Assembly: GCA_900545535.1 (NCBI GenBank)
Contig: UQZN01000001.1
Coordinates: 186,001-250,000 of the forward strand
From: an uncultured Phascolarctobacterium sp.
GTDB taxonomy: Bacteria > Bacillota > Negativicutes > Acidaminococcales > Acidaminococcaceae
Length of the DNA stretch: 64,000 nt
Reading direction: 5' to 3'
The translations under genes were made by a program, and so were the position numbers. Numbering within the stretch: the first letter of the stretch is position 1; each line of letters opens with the position of its first letter. Below the pieces are notes generated by a model. That model saw nothing but the letters and a program-made list of their open reading frames with translations. It was not told the origin of the DNA and did no database searches. Shown piece after piece: positions 39,263 to 47,925 of the stretch.

Positions 39263-40179
39263 AAGCAGGTACATGCAGCAGAGGCAGTGTAAGTATTGTT
39301 ATATTATTGGCCTGTGTTGTTTTGACTGGAGCTGTTCAGGCTTTGTATTATTCGCTGCGCGAAGAAATAGATTCTGAATATCAGATTATTTTACGCCGTC
39401 AACTGCAGGCTGCTGCCGGTGATGTCATGAGATGTGCCTTGCAGCAAGAGCAGAGCGGGATGCTGACAGAAAGCTTTGGCTTGCCGGAACAGATATTATA
39501 CCCTGGTCAGAAGATTATGCATACAGAAGTGGTTTTAGAAAAAGATGAAAACCTGCCTGGCCGGAAACTGACCGTTACTGCCCGGACCGATACCATGCAG
39601 CAAAAACTGGCTGAGGTTTGCCTGCAGCCCCCGCTGGGACGTGAGCAGGATTTTTATAAAAATACTTTAACTGCCGGCAAAAAGGTAAAAGGCATGTGTA
39701 ACAGGCCGGAAGATGTGATCTGTGTTGCTGAAGCAGGCCGTATTTTGGATGGGTTGGATGTAAGCGATTATAAAAAATGGGGACGTTATAGCTTCTTAAC
39801 CGATGCTGAATATCAGCAGCTTGGCTTCGGTAAGGGGATTTACTATAATAAGGATTTATATGGCGCGAGGCTGCCCTGTATAGTCGAGTCATTAAAAGGA
39901 GATGCTTTTTTGATTTCTGAGAAGAATATCACTATAGAAAATAAACTGCATCTACTTGGTCGTCTGACTATGGTTGTCGGCGATAGTCTTGTTATTGGTG
40001 ATGGTGTGCGGATGGAACAAACCTTGCTGATAGTAAAGAATAATTTAAGGATCGGCGCCAATTGCAGTATCAAAGGGATTATTGCTGCTGGAGGTGAAGT
40101 TACTATTGGTGATAACTTTACTTTACAGCGCCGTGAGGATGTGTTGGAACCATATTTTGCAGCGGTGTATTTAGAATGA
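39259..40179 (+). CDS. Large minor pseudopilin-like protein (GspK/PilX position)
   Basis: A 306-residue protein with an N-terminal hydrophobic helix after a short basic leader (CSRG^SVSIVILLACVVLTGAV). Glu5 is absent, as in GspK/PilX-type tip subunits, and the length also fits GspK. The C-terminal third (about 215-290) shows regular short strands with Gly/Asn turns (VVGDSLVIGDGVRM; LRIGANCSIKGIIAAGGEV), like a left-handed beta helix. A cysteine pair (CNRPEDVIC) lies near 148. This tail is unusual for GspK. It is the last gene of the operon. Confidence 0.72.
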   Translation: MKAGTCSRGSVSIVILLACVVLTGAVQALYYSLREEIDSEYQIILRRQLQAAAGDVMRCALQQEQSGMLTESFGLPEQILYPGQKIMHTEVVLEKDENLPGRKLTVTARTDTMQQKLAEVCLQPPLGREQDFYKNTLTAGKKVKGMCNRPEDVICVAEAGRILDGLDVSDYKKWGRYSFLTDAEYQQLGFGKGIYYNKDLYGARLPCIVESLKGDAFLISEKNITIENKLHLLGRLTMVVGDSLVIGDGVRMEQTLLIVKNNLRIGANCSIKGIIAAGGEVTIGDNFTLQRREDVLEPYFAAVYLE

Positions 40180-40180
40180 A

Positions 40181-40224
40181 TATATAAAAAGAACATTGCC
40201 GATCGGCAATGTTCTTTTTATATA
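40181..40224. terminator. Bidirectional terminator, long perfect palindrome
   Basis: A perfect 20-bp stem around GATC (TATATAAAAAGAACATTGCC with its complement). T runs occur on both strands between converging genes. Confidence 0.92.
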
Positions 40225-40230
40225 TTCAAG

Positions 40231-40896
40231 TTATTTTAATTCAATACTTGCGCCTGGCTCTACGATTAAAACTTTGGATTTTGTATGCGCTTCGACATCT
40301 TCTTTAAATTTAACAGGATCCTGCGCGATTAAAGGCCAGGTGTTATAATGTATTGGAATTACATAGCCGGCCTGCAGGAATTCGGCGGCGATAGCCGCGT
40401 CTTTAGGTCCCATAGTAAAATTATCGCCAATAGGCAGGACCGCATAATCAAATGCATCCAGCCTCTGCAGCAGCTGCATATCGCCGAACAAAGCTGTATC
40501 ACCTGCAAAATAAAGTTTTGTACCATAGAAATCAACGATAAAGCCGCAGGCATGTCCTCCGGGAACGCCGCTACCGTGGAATGCTAAAGTAAGGCGAACT
40601 TTACCGAAGGGAAGTTCATGTGTGCCGCCCAAATGCATTGCATGTGCTTTAGCTCCGGCTTCACTGGCTACTCCGCAGACTTCTGCAGTAGAAATAATTG
40701 TTGCATCACAGTTTTTGGCAAGTTCTATTGCACTGCCGAGATGGTCAAAATGACCATGGGAAACGAAAATATATTCAACTTTAAGATCATTGATATCCTG
40801 GGTACTGCCTTCGAGATAAGGATCAAAAATAATGGTATGGTTTTCGTGAGTCAGAGTGAAGCAGGCGTGATTGATAAACTTAAAAGTAGTAGGCAT
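40231..40896 (-). CDS. UPF0173-type metal-dependent hydrolase (metallo-beta-lactamase fold)
   Basis: A 221-residue YtkL-like protein. The metal motif VSHGHFDHLGSA (about 50-61), an upstream FINHACFTL, and downstream GGTHELPFG, YFAGDTALFGDM and IPIHYNTW supply the expected His/Asp ligands. The substrate is unknown for the family. It is monocistronic and convergent with the pseudopilin operon. Confidence 0.9.
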   Translation of the reverse strand: MPTTFKFINHACFTLTHENHTIIFDPYLEGSTQDINDLKVEYIFVSHGHFDHLGSAIELAKNCDATIISTAEVCGVASEAGAKAHAMHLGGTHELPFGKVRLTLAFHGSGVPGGHACGFIVDFYGTKLYFAGDTALFGDMQLLQRLDAFDYAVLPIGDNFTMGPKDAAIAAEFLQAGYVIPIHYNTWPLIAQDPVKFKEDVEAHTKSKVLIVEPGASIELK

Positions 40897-40978
40897 AAAT
40901 TATCAACTCCTTTAAACATTTTCCATTTATATTATAACATAGGAGATGCGTATTTTTTGTGAAGAAGTTTAATAAAAC

Positions 40979-41008
40979 TTTACAGTACCAGTAGAAATGG
41001 GGTAAAAT
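40979..41008 (+). promoter_or_regulatory. Candidate promoter of the glucosaminidase gene
   Basis: TTTACA (40979-40984) and TAAAAT (41003-41008) with an 18-base spacer, 35 bases before the GTG start. Confidence 0.6.
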
Positions 41009-41043
41009 TTAACTATCAATATCTAACAAGTGGGAGAAGTGAC

Positions 41044-42135
41044 GTGAATTTAAGCAAACAACAGTTAATAGCTATTTCTTTAGCGGTTTGCTGTGCGGCG
41101 GTGATACCGCTGCAGGCAGAAGCAAAGAAGAAAGAAAATAAAATGAGTGGAACGCAGGCCGTTGTATCGTCTGTGCCGCAGCCCCGCAGCCAGAAGCAGG
41201 TATTGGTGCAGAACACGCCGTCAGACTCGCGGCGTATTACTACGCCCAATCAAGCAAGAGTACAAGTACGGCCTGTTGCGGCAGCATCGCAGCTGACGGT
41301 TAAAGAAGCTAAAAAGGCGGCGAAACAGAAAGAAAAAGAAGAGAAAAAGAAGTCCTCAGCCAAAAATAAAATTAAGCAGCAAAAAAATGATGCGCCGGTA
41401 ATCAATAAAAATAACGACAAAACAGGCAGCCTTTCCACAGGGCAAGGCGCTTTGCCTAAAGAGTCGAATCCTGTGCTGCCTATAGGGTATAAGGAGCTGG
41501 GTATTTTTGGCGAAGCCGTTGCTACTAAAGCCCAGGCTGTGGCATTACTGAAACAAAATAATCCTGATTTAAAATTGACCTGCAGCGCAGAAGAAATCGT
41601 TGATCTATACTGGCAGGAGGCCGGGCGCGAAGGTGTGCGGCAGGACTTGGCGTTTGCTCAGGCCCTGGTAGAGACAGGCTTTTTCCGTTTTGGCGGTGAT
41701 GTGAAGCCGGAGCAGAATAATTTCTGTGGACTGGGTACTACCGGAGGCGGTGTGAAAGGCGCGCATTTTAAAACTCCTGAGATCGGTGTACGTGCCCATA
41801 TCCAGCATTTGCTGGCCTATACAACGCAGAAGCATCCTTCTACTAAGATCGTTGATCCGCGTTATGATCTGGCCCATGCAATCAGATTGGAACGAGGCTT
41901 GTGTGATACCTGGTATAAATTGAATGGTACATGGGCTATGAGTCCCAATTACAGTGAAAAAATCATGGGTGTCTGGCAGAGAATGCTGGCCGTAGAAGCA
42001 GCAGAAACTAAAAATGAAAAGAATAAAAATGAGCATGACAAGAAAGATGACAAAGTTAAACAGGAAGGAAATCAGTCAGAAGATCAGCACAAAATGCGTG
42101 AACTTGTTGACGAATTGCTGAAGAAAAATAAATAG
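41044..42135 (+). CDS. Secreted glucosaminidase-domain protein
   Basis: A 363-residue exported cell-wall hydrolase. The start is GTG with GGGAGAAG upstream. The signal peptide (LSKQQLIAISLAVCCAAVIP) is followed by a Lys/Gln-rich low-complexity linker (about 25-145) and a glucosaminidase domain (about 180-315). The domain contains GVRQDLAFAQALVETGFF, with the catalytic-type Glu, and NNFCGLGTTGGG. It resembles LytG/FlgJ-type N-acetylglucosaminidases. The C-terminal tail is again highly charged. Confidence 0.85.
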   Translation: MNLSKQQLIAISLAVCCAAVIPLQAEAKKKENKMSGTQAVVSSVPQPRSQKQVLVQNTPSDSRRITTPNQARVQVRPVAAASQLTVKEAKKAAKQKEKEEKKKSSAKNKIKQQKNDAPVINKNNDKTGSLSTGQGALPKESNPVLPIGYKELGIFGEAVATKAQAVALLKQNNPDLKLTCSAEEIVDLYWQEAGREGVRQDLAFAQALVETGFFRFGGDVKPEQNNFCGLGTTGGGVKGAHFKTPEIGVRAHIQHLLAYTTQKHPSTKIVDPRYDLAHAIRLERGLCDTWYKLNGTWAMSPNYSEKIMGVWQRMLAVEAAETKNEKNKNEHDKKDDKVKQEGNQSEDQHKMRELVDELLKKNK

Positions 42136-42142
42136 CGCGGGT

Positions 42143-42170
42143 GTACAGTCAGACGACTGTGCATTTTGCG
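42143..42170 (+). terminator. Possible weak terminator before trmL
   Basis: GTACAGTC pairs with GACTGTGC (one G-T pair) around AGAC, followed by ATTTTGCG. The T run is short. Confidence 0.4.
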
Positions 42171-42200
42171 TTTTTTAAAATTTGAAGAGGTGAACAGTTT

Positions 42201-42665
42201 ATGCATATCGTTTTAGTAGAACCGGAAATTCCCGGCAATACGGGCAATATTGCCCGTTTATGCGCAGCAACGGGCTGCCATTTGCATTTAGTACGGCCAT
42301 TGGGATTTTCAGTCGAAGATAAATATTTGAAACGTGCAGGGCTGGATTATTGGAATCTGGTAGATGTGCACTATTATGACAGCGTTTATGAAGTACTGGA
42401 AAAATATAAGGATAACGCTAAATTTTTGCTGACGACAAAAGCACATAAGCGTTATACTGATGTACATTATGAAAAAGACAGTTTACTGATTTTTGGTAAA
42501 GAAACGGCAGGATTACCGGAAAAACTGCGTTTGGAATATGAGGATTGCTGCGTGCGCATACCGATGATTGCCGAAGCAAGATCGCTGAATTTATCTAATT
42601 CCGCCGCTATCGTCGCTTATGAAGCCTTGCGGCAGCAGGATGATTTTGCAGGTTTAAAAGTATAA
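42201..42665 (+). CDS. trmL: tRNA (cytidine/uridine-34-2'-O)-methyltransferase
   Basis: A 154-residue SPOUT-class methyltransferase. It matches TrmL/CspR: MHIVLVEPEIPGNTGNIARL at the N-terminus, LLIFGKETAGLPE (about 96-108) and IPMIAEARSLNLSNSAAIVAYE (the knot, given here by its ARSLNLSN core). TrmL methylates the wobble ribose of two tRNA-Leu. It heads a run of folate and pterin genes. Confidence 0.93.
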   Translation: MHIVLVEPEIPGNTGNIARLCAATGCHLHLVRPLGFSVEDKYLKRAGLDYWNLVDVHYYDSVYEVLEKYKDNAKFLLTTKAHKRYTDVHYEKDSLLIFGKETAGLPEKLRLEYEDCCVRIPMIAEARSLNLSNSAAIVAYEALRQQDDFAGLKV

Positions 42666-42682
42666 TTTTGCGGAGGGTAACA

Positions 42683-43042
42683 ATGTTTGTTTTAAAGGAG
42701 TTTGAATTTGATGCGGCACATTATTTGCCGGAATATAATGGTAAGTGTGAAAAACTGCATGGACATACTTATAAATTAGTCGTAAAAGTAGAAGGAACGC
42801 CGGATAAGGAAGGTATGGTAATTGATTTTATCCGTCTCAAAAATATTGTGAAGGAAGAGGTTTTGAGCCAGTTGGATCATGCCTGCCTTAACGATATTTT
42901 GCAACAGCCTTCAGCAGAAAATATTGCCGTTTGGGTATGGCAGCGTTTGGAAAAACTGCTTCAGGGACCTAACTATAAACTGTATGAAGTTGAGGTTTGG
43001 GAAACTAAAACCAGCGGCTGTATTTACCGGGGTGATTTATAA
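42683..43042 (+). CDS. queD: 6-pyruvoyl-tetrahydropterin synthase family protein with PTPS-I/III motif
   Basis: A 119-residue QueD/PTPS (COG0720) protein. Zinc-binding histidines are in FDAAHYL (about residue 12) and LHGHTYKL (about 28). The active-site stretch reads CEKLHGH. It has both the Cys of QueD-type enzymes (C-x3-HGH) and the Glu of the PTPS-III type (E-x2-HGH) that can replace FolB in folate synthesis. The neighbours are folE2, folP and folK, and no folB is present. It could therefore make both 6-carboxytetrahydropterin and 6-hydroxymethyl-dihydropterin. GCGGAGGG precedes ATG 42683. Confidence 0.88.
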   Translation: MFVLKEFEFDAAHYLPEYNGKCEKLHGHTYKLVVKVEGTPDKEGMVIDFIRLKNIVKEEVLSQLDHACLNDILQQPSAENIAVWVWQRLEKLLQGPNYKLYEVEVWETKTSGCIYRGDL

Positions 43043-43821
43043 TGAAAGACGTACAGAGTGAATTAGACCGTCGTAATATTCCGTTGAAGCATGTCGGTAT
43101 CAAAAATCTGCGCTGGCCCATAGCGTTAAAAGATAAAGAAAAAGGTACGCAGCATACTGTTGCTGCCGTAAGCCTTGCGGTCGATCTTCCGCATGATCTG
43201 CGCGGAACGCATATGAGTCGTTTTGTAGAGTGTCTGCAGACATTAGGACCGGTGACACTGGGCTCTTTAGAGAATATACTTGACCATTTGAAGGAACGTC
43301 TGCAAGCTGAAAAAGCCTTTCTGCAGTTAAAATTTCCATATTTTATTTATAAAACAGCGCCTGTCAGTGGGCAGCGGGCTCCGATGGATATCGATTGTGT
43401 TTATACGGCTGAAAAGGAGGAGCATTTTTCCCTGCGTATTTCTGCTGAGATACCTATCCAAACCTTGTGTCCCTGTTCTAAAGAGATCAGTGATTATGGA
43501 GCACATAATCAAAGAGCTTTGGCCAGGCTGGAGATCGAAGCGGGAGAAATGGTCTGGCTGGAAGAACTGGCAGCTATTGCTGATGCCGGTGCTAGTGCAC
43601 CTGTTTACGGACTTTTAAAACGTCCTGATGAAAAGTTTGTAACTGAACAGGCTTATGATAATCCGCGTTTTGTCGAAGACGCCGTGCGCGAGATAGCGCT
43701 GCGGCTGGAGGCTGATCAACGTATCACCTGGTATCAGGCAACTGTGGAAAGCATCGAAAGTATCCATAATCATAACGCTTTTGCCTGTGTCGAAAAGGGT
43801 TGGAAGGACGTGGAAGTATGA
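43042..43821 (+). CDS. folE2: GTP cyclohydrolase FolE2 (type IB)
   Basis: A 259-residue COG1469 enzyme that converts GTP to dihydroneopterin triphosphate, the first step of folate and queuosine synthesis. The metal and catalytic Cys region TLCPCSKEISDYGAHNQRA (about 138-156) and the early GIKNLRWPI are typical. FolE2 works with metals other than zinc when zinc is scarce. The ATG overlaps the preceding stop by one base, indicating tight coupling to the PTPS gene. Confidence 0.94.
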   Translation: MKDVQSELDRRNIPLKHVGIKNLRWPIALKDKEKGTQHTVAAVSLAVDLPHDLRGTHMSRFVECLQTLGPVTLGSLENILDHLKERLQAEKAFLQLKFPYFIYKTAPVSGQRAPMDIDCVYTAEKEEHFSLRISAEIPIQTLCPCSKEISDYGAHNQRALARLEIEAGEMVWLEELAAIADAGASAPVYGLLKRPDEKFVTEQAYDNPRFVEDAVREIALRLEADQRITWYQATVESIESIHNHNAFACVEKGWKDVEV

Positions 43822-45011
43822 TTTTAAAGCTGGAAACGCAAACACTGGGAGATGAGTTCAGTCAATTGGGTGTCCACCCTGCCAGTGAGGCGATTTTTCT
43901 GCATAAAAGTGAGATCGTACCATTAAAACTTTTAAATATCCGTACACCTGCCGCCAATATTATAAAACAGGAGATGCTGGCCTGCGGCGGCGATTGCGCT
44001 ATTCCTGCCGGTTGCGTGGTTTGTGCCGAAGAGCGTGTGGACGCAATACTGCTGGGCACGCAGAAGCATTATGCCAGACTGCTGGAGAAATTGGCTCAGA
44101 TGTCTTATTTTGGCATGGCGGATATCAAAACTGAATTGGAAAATATTTTAAAGCCGCAGCCGCTGCAAACTATTTTTGCTGACGGCAGAACACTTTTTTA
44201 TGATAAAATGTTAGTGATGGGAATTTTAAATATCACTCCGGATTCTTTTTATGCCGGTTCGCGTGTACCGCAGATAGAGCAGGTATTGGAACGGGCTGGT
44301 AGGATGCTTGAGCAGGGGGCCGCTGTTTTGGATATTGGCGGTGAATCGACCCGTCCCGGCAGTGATGCCGTATCCGCTGACGAGGAACAGCAGCGTGTCG
44401 TGCCTGTTATCAAAGCATTGAAAGAGCGTTATCCGGATTGTGTGATCTCTATTGATACTTATCGTGCTTCGACAGCCGAGGCGGCATTGGGAGCAGGAGC
44501 AGATATTATCAATGATGTTACAGCCATGGAAGGCGATGCGGCGATGCTGGATTTGGTCGTCCGTAGCCAGGCACCGATCATTTTGATGCATATGCGTGGG
44601 ACACCTAAAAATATGCAGCAAAACTGTGAATATAAAAATGTGGTGACAGAGGTCGCAGCTTATTTAGTGCGGCAGGCAAAGCTTCTGGAAGAACGCGGAG
44701 TAAAGAAAGAGAAAATTATTTTTGACCCCGGTATCGGCTTTGCTAAAAATGTTCAGCAAAATCTGCAGTTGATGCAAGGCTTAAAATCGCTGACAGGCTT
44801 AGGCTATCCTGTGCTTTTGGCTGCGTCGCGGAAAAGTACTATCGGCAGCGTGCTGGGCGGAGTCCCGGCAGAAGAGCGGCTGGAAGGTACGATCGCTGCA
44901 AGCTGTCAGGCTGTTTATGCGGGAGCGCAAATGGTGCGTGTGCATGATGTCAAAGAAAATCTGCGGGCGATCAGGATGCTGGAGGCGATCTTATGTCCGT
45001 CGCGTATATAG
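43818..45011 (+). CDS. folP: Dihydropteroate synthase with N-terminal extension
   Basis: A 397-residue protein. The DHPS TIM barrel starts near residue 135 (VMGILNITPDSFYAGS) and contains GAAVLDIGGESTRPGS, ISIDTYRA, INDVTA, ILMHMRGTP and FDPGIGFAKN, so it is catalytically complete. The first roughly 130 residues are an extra domain (LLNIRTPAANIIKQEMLACG and so on) absent from E. coli FolP but seen in some other bacteria. Its role is unknown to me. ATG 43818 overlaps the folE2 stop. Confidence 0.93.
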   Translation: MILKLETQTLGDEFSQLGVHPASEAIFLHKSEIVPLKLLNIRTPAANIIKQEMLACGGDCAIPAGCVVCAEERVDAILLGTQKHYARLLEKLAQMSYFGMADIKTELENILKPQPLQTIFADGRTLFYDKMLVMGILNITPDSFYAGSRVPQIEQVLERAGRMLEQGAAVLDIGGESTRPGSDAVSADEEQQRVVPVIKALKERYPDCVISIDTYRASTAEAALGAGADIINDVTAMEGDAAMLDLVVRSQAPIILMHMRGTPKNMQQNCEYKNVVTEVAAYLVRQAKLLEERGVKKEKIIFDPGIGFAKNVQQNLQLMQGLKSLTGLGYPVLLAASRKSTIGSVLGGVPAEERLEGTIAASCQAVYAGAQMVRVHDVKENLRAIRMLEAILCPSRI

Positions 45012-45460
45012 CTTTAGGCAGCAATTTAGGTGATAAAGCTGCTAACCTTGGGCAGGCTGTAAAACTGCTGCAGGCAAAAGGGCTGCAAATCAAGGCTGTT
45101 TCAAGCTTTTTCCAAACCGAGCCTTATGGGGTGACGGATCAGCCGGAATTTATTAATGCGGCTGCCTGTGTGGAAACAAGTTTGCCTCCGGAAGCTTTGC
45201 TGAAGCTGCTGTTGGATACAGAACTGGAAATGGGAAGGGTGCGGCTGCGGCATTGGGGCGAAAGAAATATCGACCTGGACCTGCTTTTATATGATGACCT
45301 GATTTATCACAGTGATAAGCTGACTTTACCGCATCCGGATATGCAGAACAGGCTTTTTGTACTGCAGCCGCTGGCAGAAATCGCAGCGGAGAAAATACAC
45401 CCCGTTTATAAAAAAAGTATTCAGACCCTTCTAAAATCTTTGACAGACGGAGATGAATGA
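44993..45460 (+). CDS. folK: 6-hydroxymethyl-7,8-dihydropterin pyrophosphokinase
   Basis: A 155-residue HPPK. SVAYIALGSNLGDKAANL, SSFFQTEPYGVTDQPEF and RHWGERNIDLDLLLYDD (with the Mg-binding Asp pair, about 95-99) are all diagnostic. It activates the pterin for FolP. The gene overlaps the end of folP by 19 bases. Confidence 0.96.
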   Translation: MSVAYIALGSNLGDKAANLGQAVKLLQAKGLQIKAVSSFFQTEPYGVTDQPEFINAAACVETSLPPEALLKLLLDTELEMGRVRLRHWGERNIDLDLLLYDDLIYHSDKLTLPHPDMQNRLFVLQPLAEIAAEKIHPVYKKSIQTLLKSLTDGDE

Positions 45461-45461
45461 A

Positions 45462-46685
45462 ATGAATTGTTGCGCTAATTTAAGTAACCTGGTAATCTAC
45501 AGAGCTTTGCTGGCTGATCCAATTGTGAATGCGCTGCGCAGGCCTAAAGAATTTTTTGCGCCTGAATTGGAAGGACTGCTGTTGGTAGCCGCCGAAGAAA
45601 AAGGCCTGACCGGTATTATTCCGCTGGAATATTTGCTGTCGGCGCTAGTGCATGAGCAGAATGTTTTTTCGACTGTTGCTGAAAAGAATGGCGGAAAAAT
45701 TGGTGAAGGCCTGGCGAGAGCGGCTGCACATGACATTGTCATTCTGCGCGAGTTCATTGACGATGTTTTTGCCCGCTATAAGAATCATCCGCTGCTGGGA
45801 AATTATACGCCGACATTGTTCAGGCCATTGCCTGGACGCAGTAAACTGGAGAAAATTTTTCTGCATGCGGAAGGGGATGCTAACGGACGGCTGGCAGTAG
45901 AAACCTTATGCGGATATTATAATGACTATGGTTACGGCGCAATGCTTGATAACGGCGCTTTTGCCTGGAACGGCGAGCTGGAATGTCTGAACGGTACTAA
46001 AAACTATTCTGATATGACTTTTGACAAGCTGTATGGTTATGAGTATCAGAAGGAAGAGCTGCTTCGTAATACGGAAGCTTTTCTGAAGGGCAAGCCTGCT
46101 AATAACGTCCTGCTGTTCGGTGATCGCGGTACAGGTAAATCTTCGTCGATCAAAGCACTGGGCAATGCCTTTTTTGAACAGGGGCTGCGCATGGTCGAGG
46201 TCAAACGGCATGATTTTGCCCAATTGCCAAAGGTGATGCAGGAATTGGGCCGTTGGGGCAAAAAATTTATCGTTGTCCTGGACGATCTTTCTTTTGAAGA
46301 ATTTGAAGTGGAATATAAAGCCTTGAAATCTATTTTAGACGGTGGACTGGAAGTAAAGCCGGATAATGTTTTATTTTATGCTACCTCCAATCGCCGCAAT
46401 ATCATCAAGGAAGTATGGCAGGATCAGAATATGAGCGAGCTGCACAGCCGTGACAGTATTAACGAAAAAATTTCTCTGGCTGACCGGTTCGGCATCAAAT
46501 TATTTTTTGATTCTATGGATCAGGAGCAGTATTTCCGCTTGCTGGAAAATAAAGCCGCAGATGAAGGTCTGGCTATACCACAGGAAGAGCTGCGTGCTGC
46601 GGCAGTGAAATGGGAAATGAGCCACACCGGACGTAACGGCAGGATTGCTCGGCAATTATTAGATTATTTGCATGGCAGGTCTTAG
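45462..46685 (+). CDS. DUF815-type AAA ATPase
   Basis: A 407-residue ATP-binding protein. Walker A is LLFGDRGTGKSSSIKAL (about 215), Walker B is FIVVLDDLSFEEFE (about 264), and the sensor-1-like region is VLFYATSNRRNII. This matches DUF815, an uncharacterised AAA family common in Firmicutes and Proteobacteria. The N-terminal 190 residues are helical. ATG codons at 45453 and 45462 are both possible, and the first overlaps folK. Function is unknown; being in the folate operon may not be meaningful. Confidence 0.87.
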   Translation: MNCCANLSNLVIYRALLADPIVNALRRPKEFFAPELEGLLLVAAEEKGLTGIIPLEYLLSALVHEQNVFSTVAEKNGGKIGEGLARAAAHDIVILREFIDDVFARYKNHPLLGNYTPTLFRPLPGRSKLEKIFLHAEGDANGRLAVETLCGYYNDYGYGAMLDNGAFAWNGELECLNGTKNYSDMTFDKLYGYEYQKEELLRNTEAFLKGKPANNVLLFGDRGTGKSSSIKALGNAFFEQGLRMVEVKRHDFAQLPKVMQELGRWGKKFIVVLDDLSFEEFEVEYKALKSILDGGLEVKPDNVLFYATSNRRNIIKEVWQDQNMSELHSRDSINEKISLADRFGIKLFFDSMDQEQYFRLLENKAADEGLAIPQEELRAAAVKWEMSHTGRNGRIARQLLDYLHGRS

Positions 46686-46696
46686 GAGTATAGAAA

Positions 46697-47920
46697 ATGA
46701 TTGAACTTAGTCAAGAGAAAATTATTGAGCGTTTTCGGAGCTATGTCAGCTTGGATACAGCTTCCGATGATAAATCGAAAACCTTTCCAAGTACGGCAAA
46801 GCAGCTGGTTCTGGCACAGCTTTTGTATCAGGAGCTGACAGCGCTGGGGCTGCAGGAAGTGGAGCTTACCGAATATGGCTATATACTGGCCACACTGCCG
46901 TCTAACAGCGAAGAAGAACGGCCTGTGATCGGGCTGATCGCGCATATGGATACCAGTAATGAAGCTTCGGGGGCCAATGTCAAAATGCAGGTGCAGCCTG
47001 CGTATGACGGCGGTGACATTATGCTCAGCCCTGGCATCACATTGAGCTCCCAGGATTTTCCTGAGCTGAAAAATTATGTGGGGCAGGAAATCATTACTTC
47101 TGACGGTACGACGCTGCTGGGAGCAGATGATAAGGCTGGCATCTGTGCCATTGTTTCGGCTTGTGAGTATTTATTGCGGCATCCGGAAATCAGGCATGGC
47201 AAAGTACGTCTGGCCTTTACACCTGATGAAGAAGTTGGCCGCGGCACGGAGCATTTTCCGCTGCAGTCATTTGGCGCTGATTTTGCCTATACGGTTGATG
47301 GCGGTGCAATCGGCGAATTGAATTACGAAACCTTTAATGCCTGCAATGCGACGATAACTTTTTATGGTGTTTCAGTACATCCGGGGTCGGCTAAAAATAA
47401 AATGCGTAATGCTGTAACGATGGCTGCCAAATGGCAGATGTTGCTGCCGGCCGGCGAGCGGCCCGAATACACTGAAATGTATGAAGGGTTTTATCACAGT
47501 CTGCGGATCAGCGGCGGTACTGATAAAGTTGAGCTGGAAATGATTTTGCGCGATCATAACAGGCAGAAGCTGGAAGCGCGTAAAGCACTGCTTTTGAAAA
47601 TGACGGATTACATGAATGCGGAATATGGTGCTGGCAGCGTTGTTTGTCAGTTAGAAGACGTCTATTGCAATATGAAAGAATATATCATGCCTGTATATGA
47701 AATCATTGAAAGGGCTGAAAATGCCATGTATGCGACAGGTGTAGAGCCGCAGCTGACGCCGGTACGCGGCGGTACTGACGGTGCACGGCTTTCGGAAATG
47801 GGATTGCCCTGTCCAAACATCTTTACAGGCGGGCATAATTTTCACGGACGGTTTGAATATTTACCAGTACCTTCCCTGCTCAAATGCGTGGAAGTGCTGG
47901 TAAAACTGGTGCAAAAGTAG
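46697..47920 (+). CDS. pepT: Peptidase T (tripeptidase)
   Basis: A 407-residue M20B aminotripeptidase. The dinuclear zinc site is visible: IAHMDTSNEASG (about 78), LLGADDKAGI (about 140), FTPDEEVGRG (about 175), YTVDGG and FTGGHNFHGRFE near the C-terminus. It removes the N-terminal residue from tripeptides in the cytosol. It starts 11 bases after the DUF815 gene. Confidence 0.96.
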   Translation: MIELSQEKIIERFRSYVSLDTASDDKSKTFPSTAKQLVLAQLLYQELTALGLQEVELTEYGYILATLPSNSEEERPVIGLIAHMDTSNEASGANVKMQVQPAYDGGDIMLSPGITLSSQDFPELKNYVGQEIITSDGTTLLGADDKAGICAIVSACEYLLRHPEIRHGKVRLAFTPDEEVGRGTEHFPLQSFGADFAYTVDGGAIGELNYETFNACNATITFYGVSVHPGSAKNKMRNAVTMAAKWQMLLPAGERPEYTEMYEGFYHSLRISGGTDKVELEMILRDHNRQKLEARKALLLKMTDYMNAEYGAGSVVCQLEDVYCNMKEYIMPVYEIIERAENAMYATGVEPQLTPVRGGTDGARLSEMGLPCPNIFTGGHNFHGRFEYLPVPSLLKCVEVLVKLVQK

Positions 47921-47925
47921 GCGAA

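Noticed and set aside
42136..42200. Possible preQ1 riboswitch before trmL and the PTPS gene
   Set aside because: There is a small hairpin, but the preQ1 aptamer core and A-rich tail are not present.
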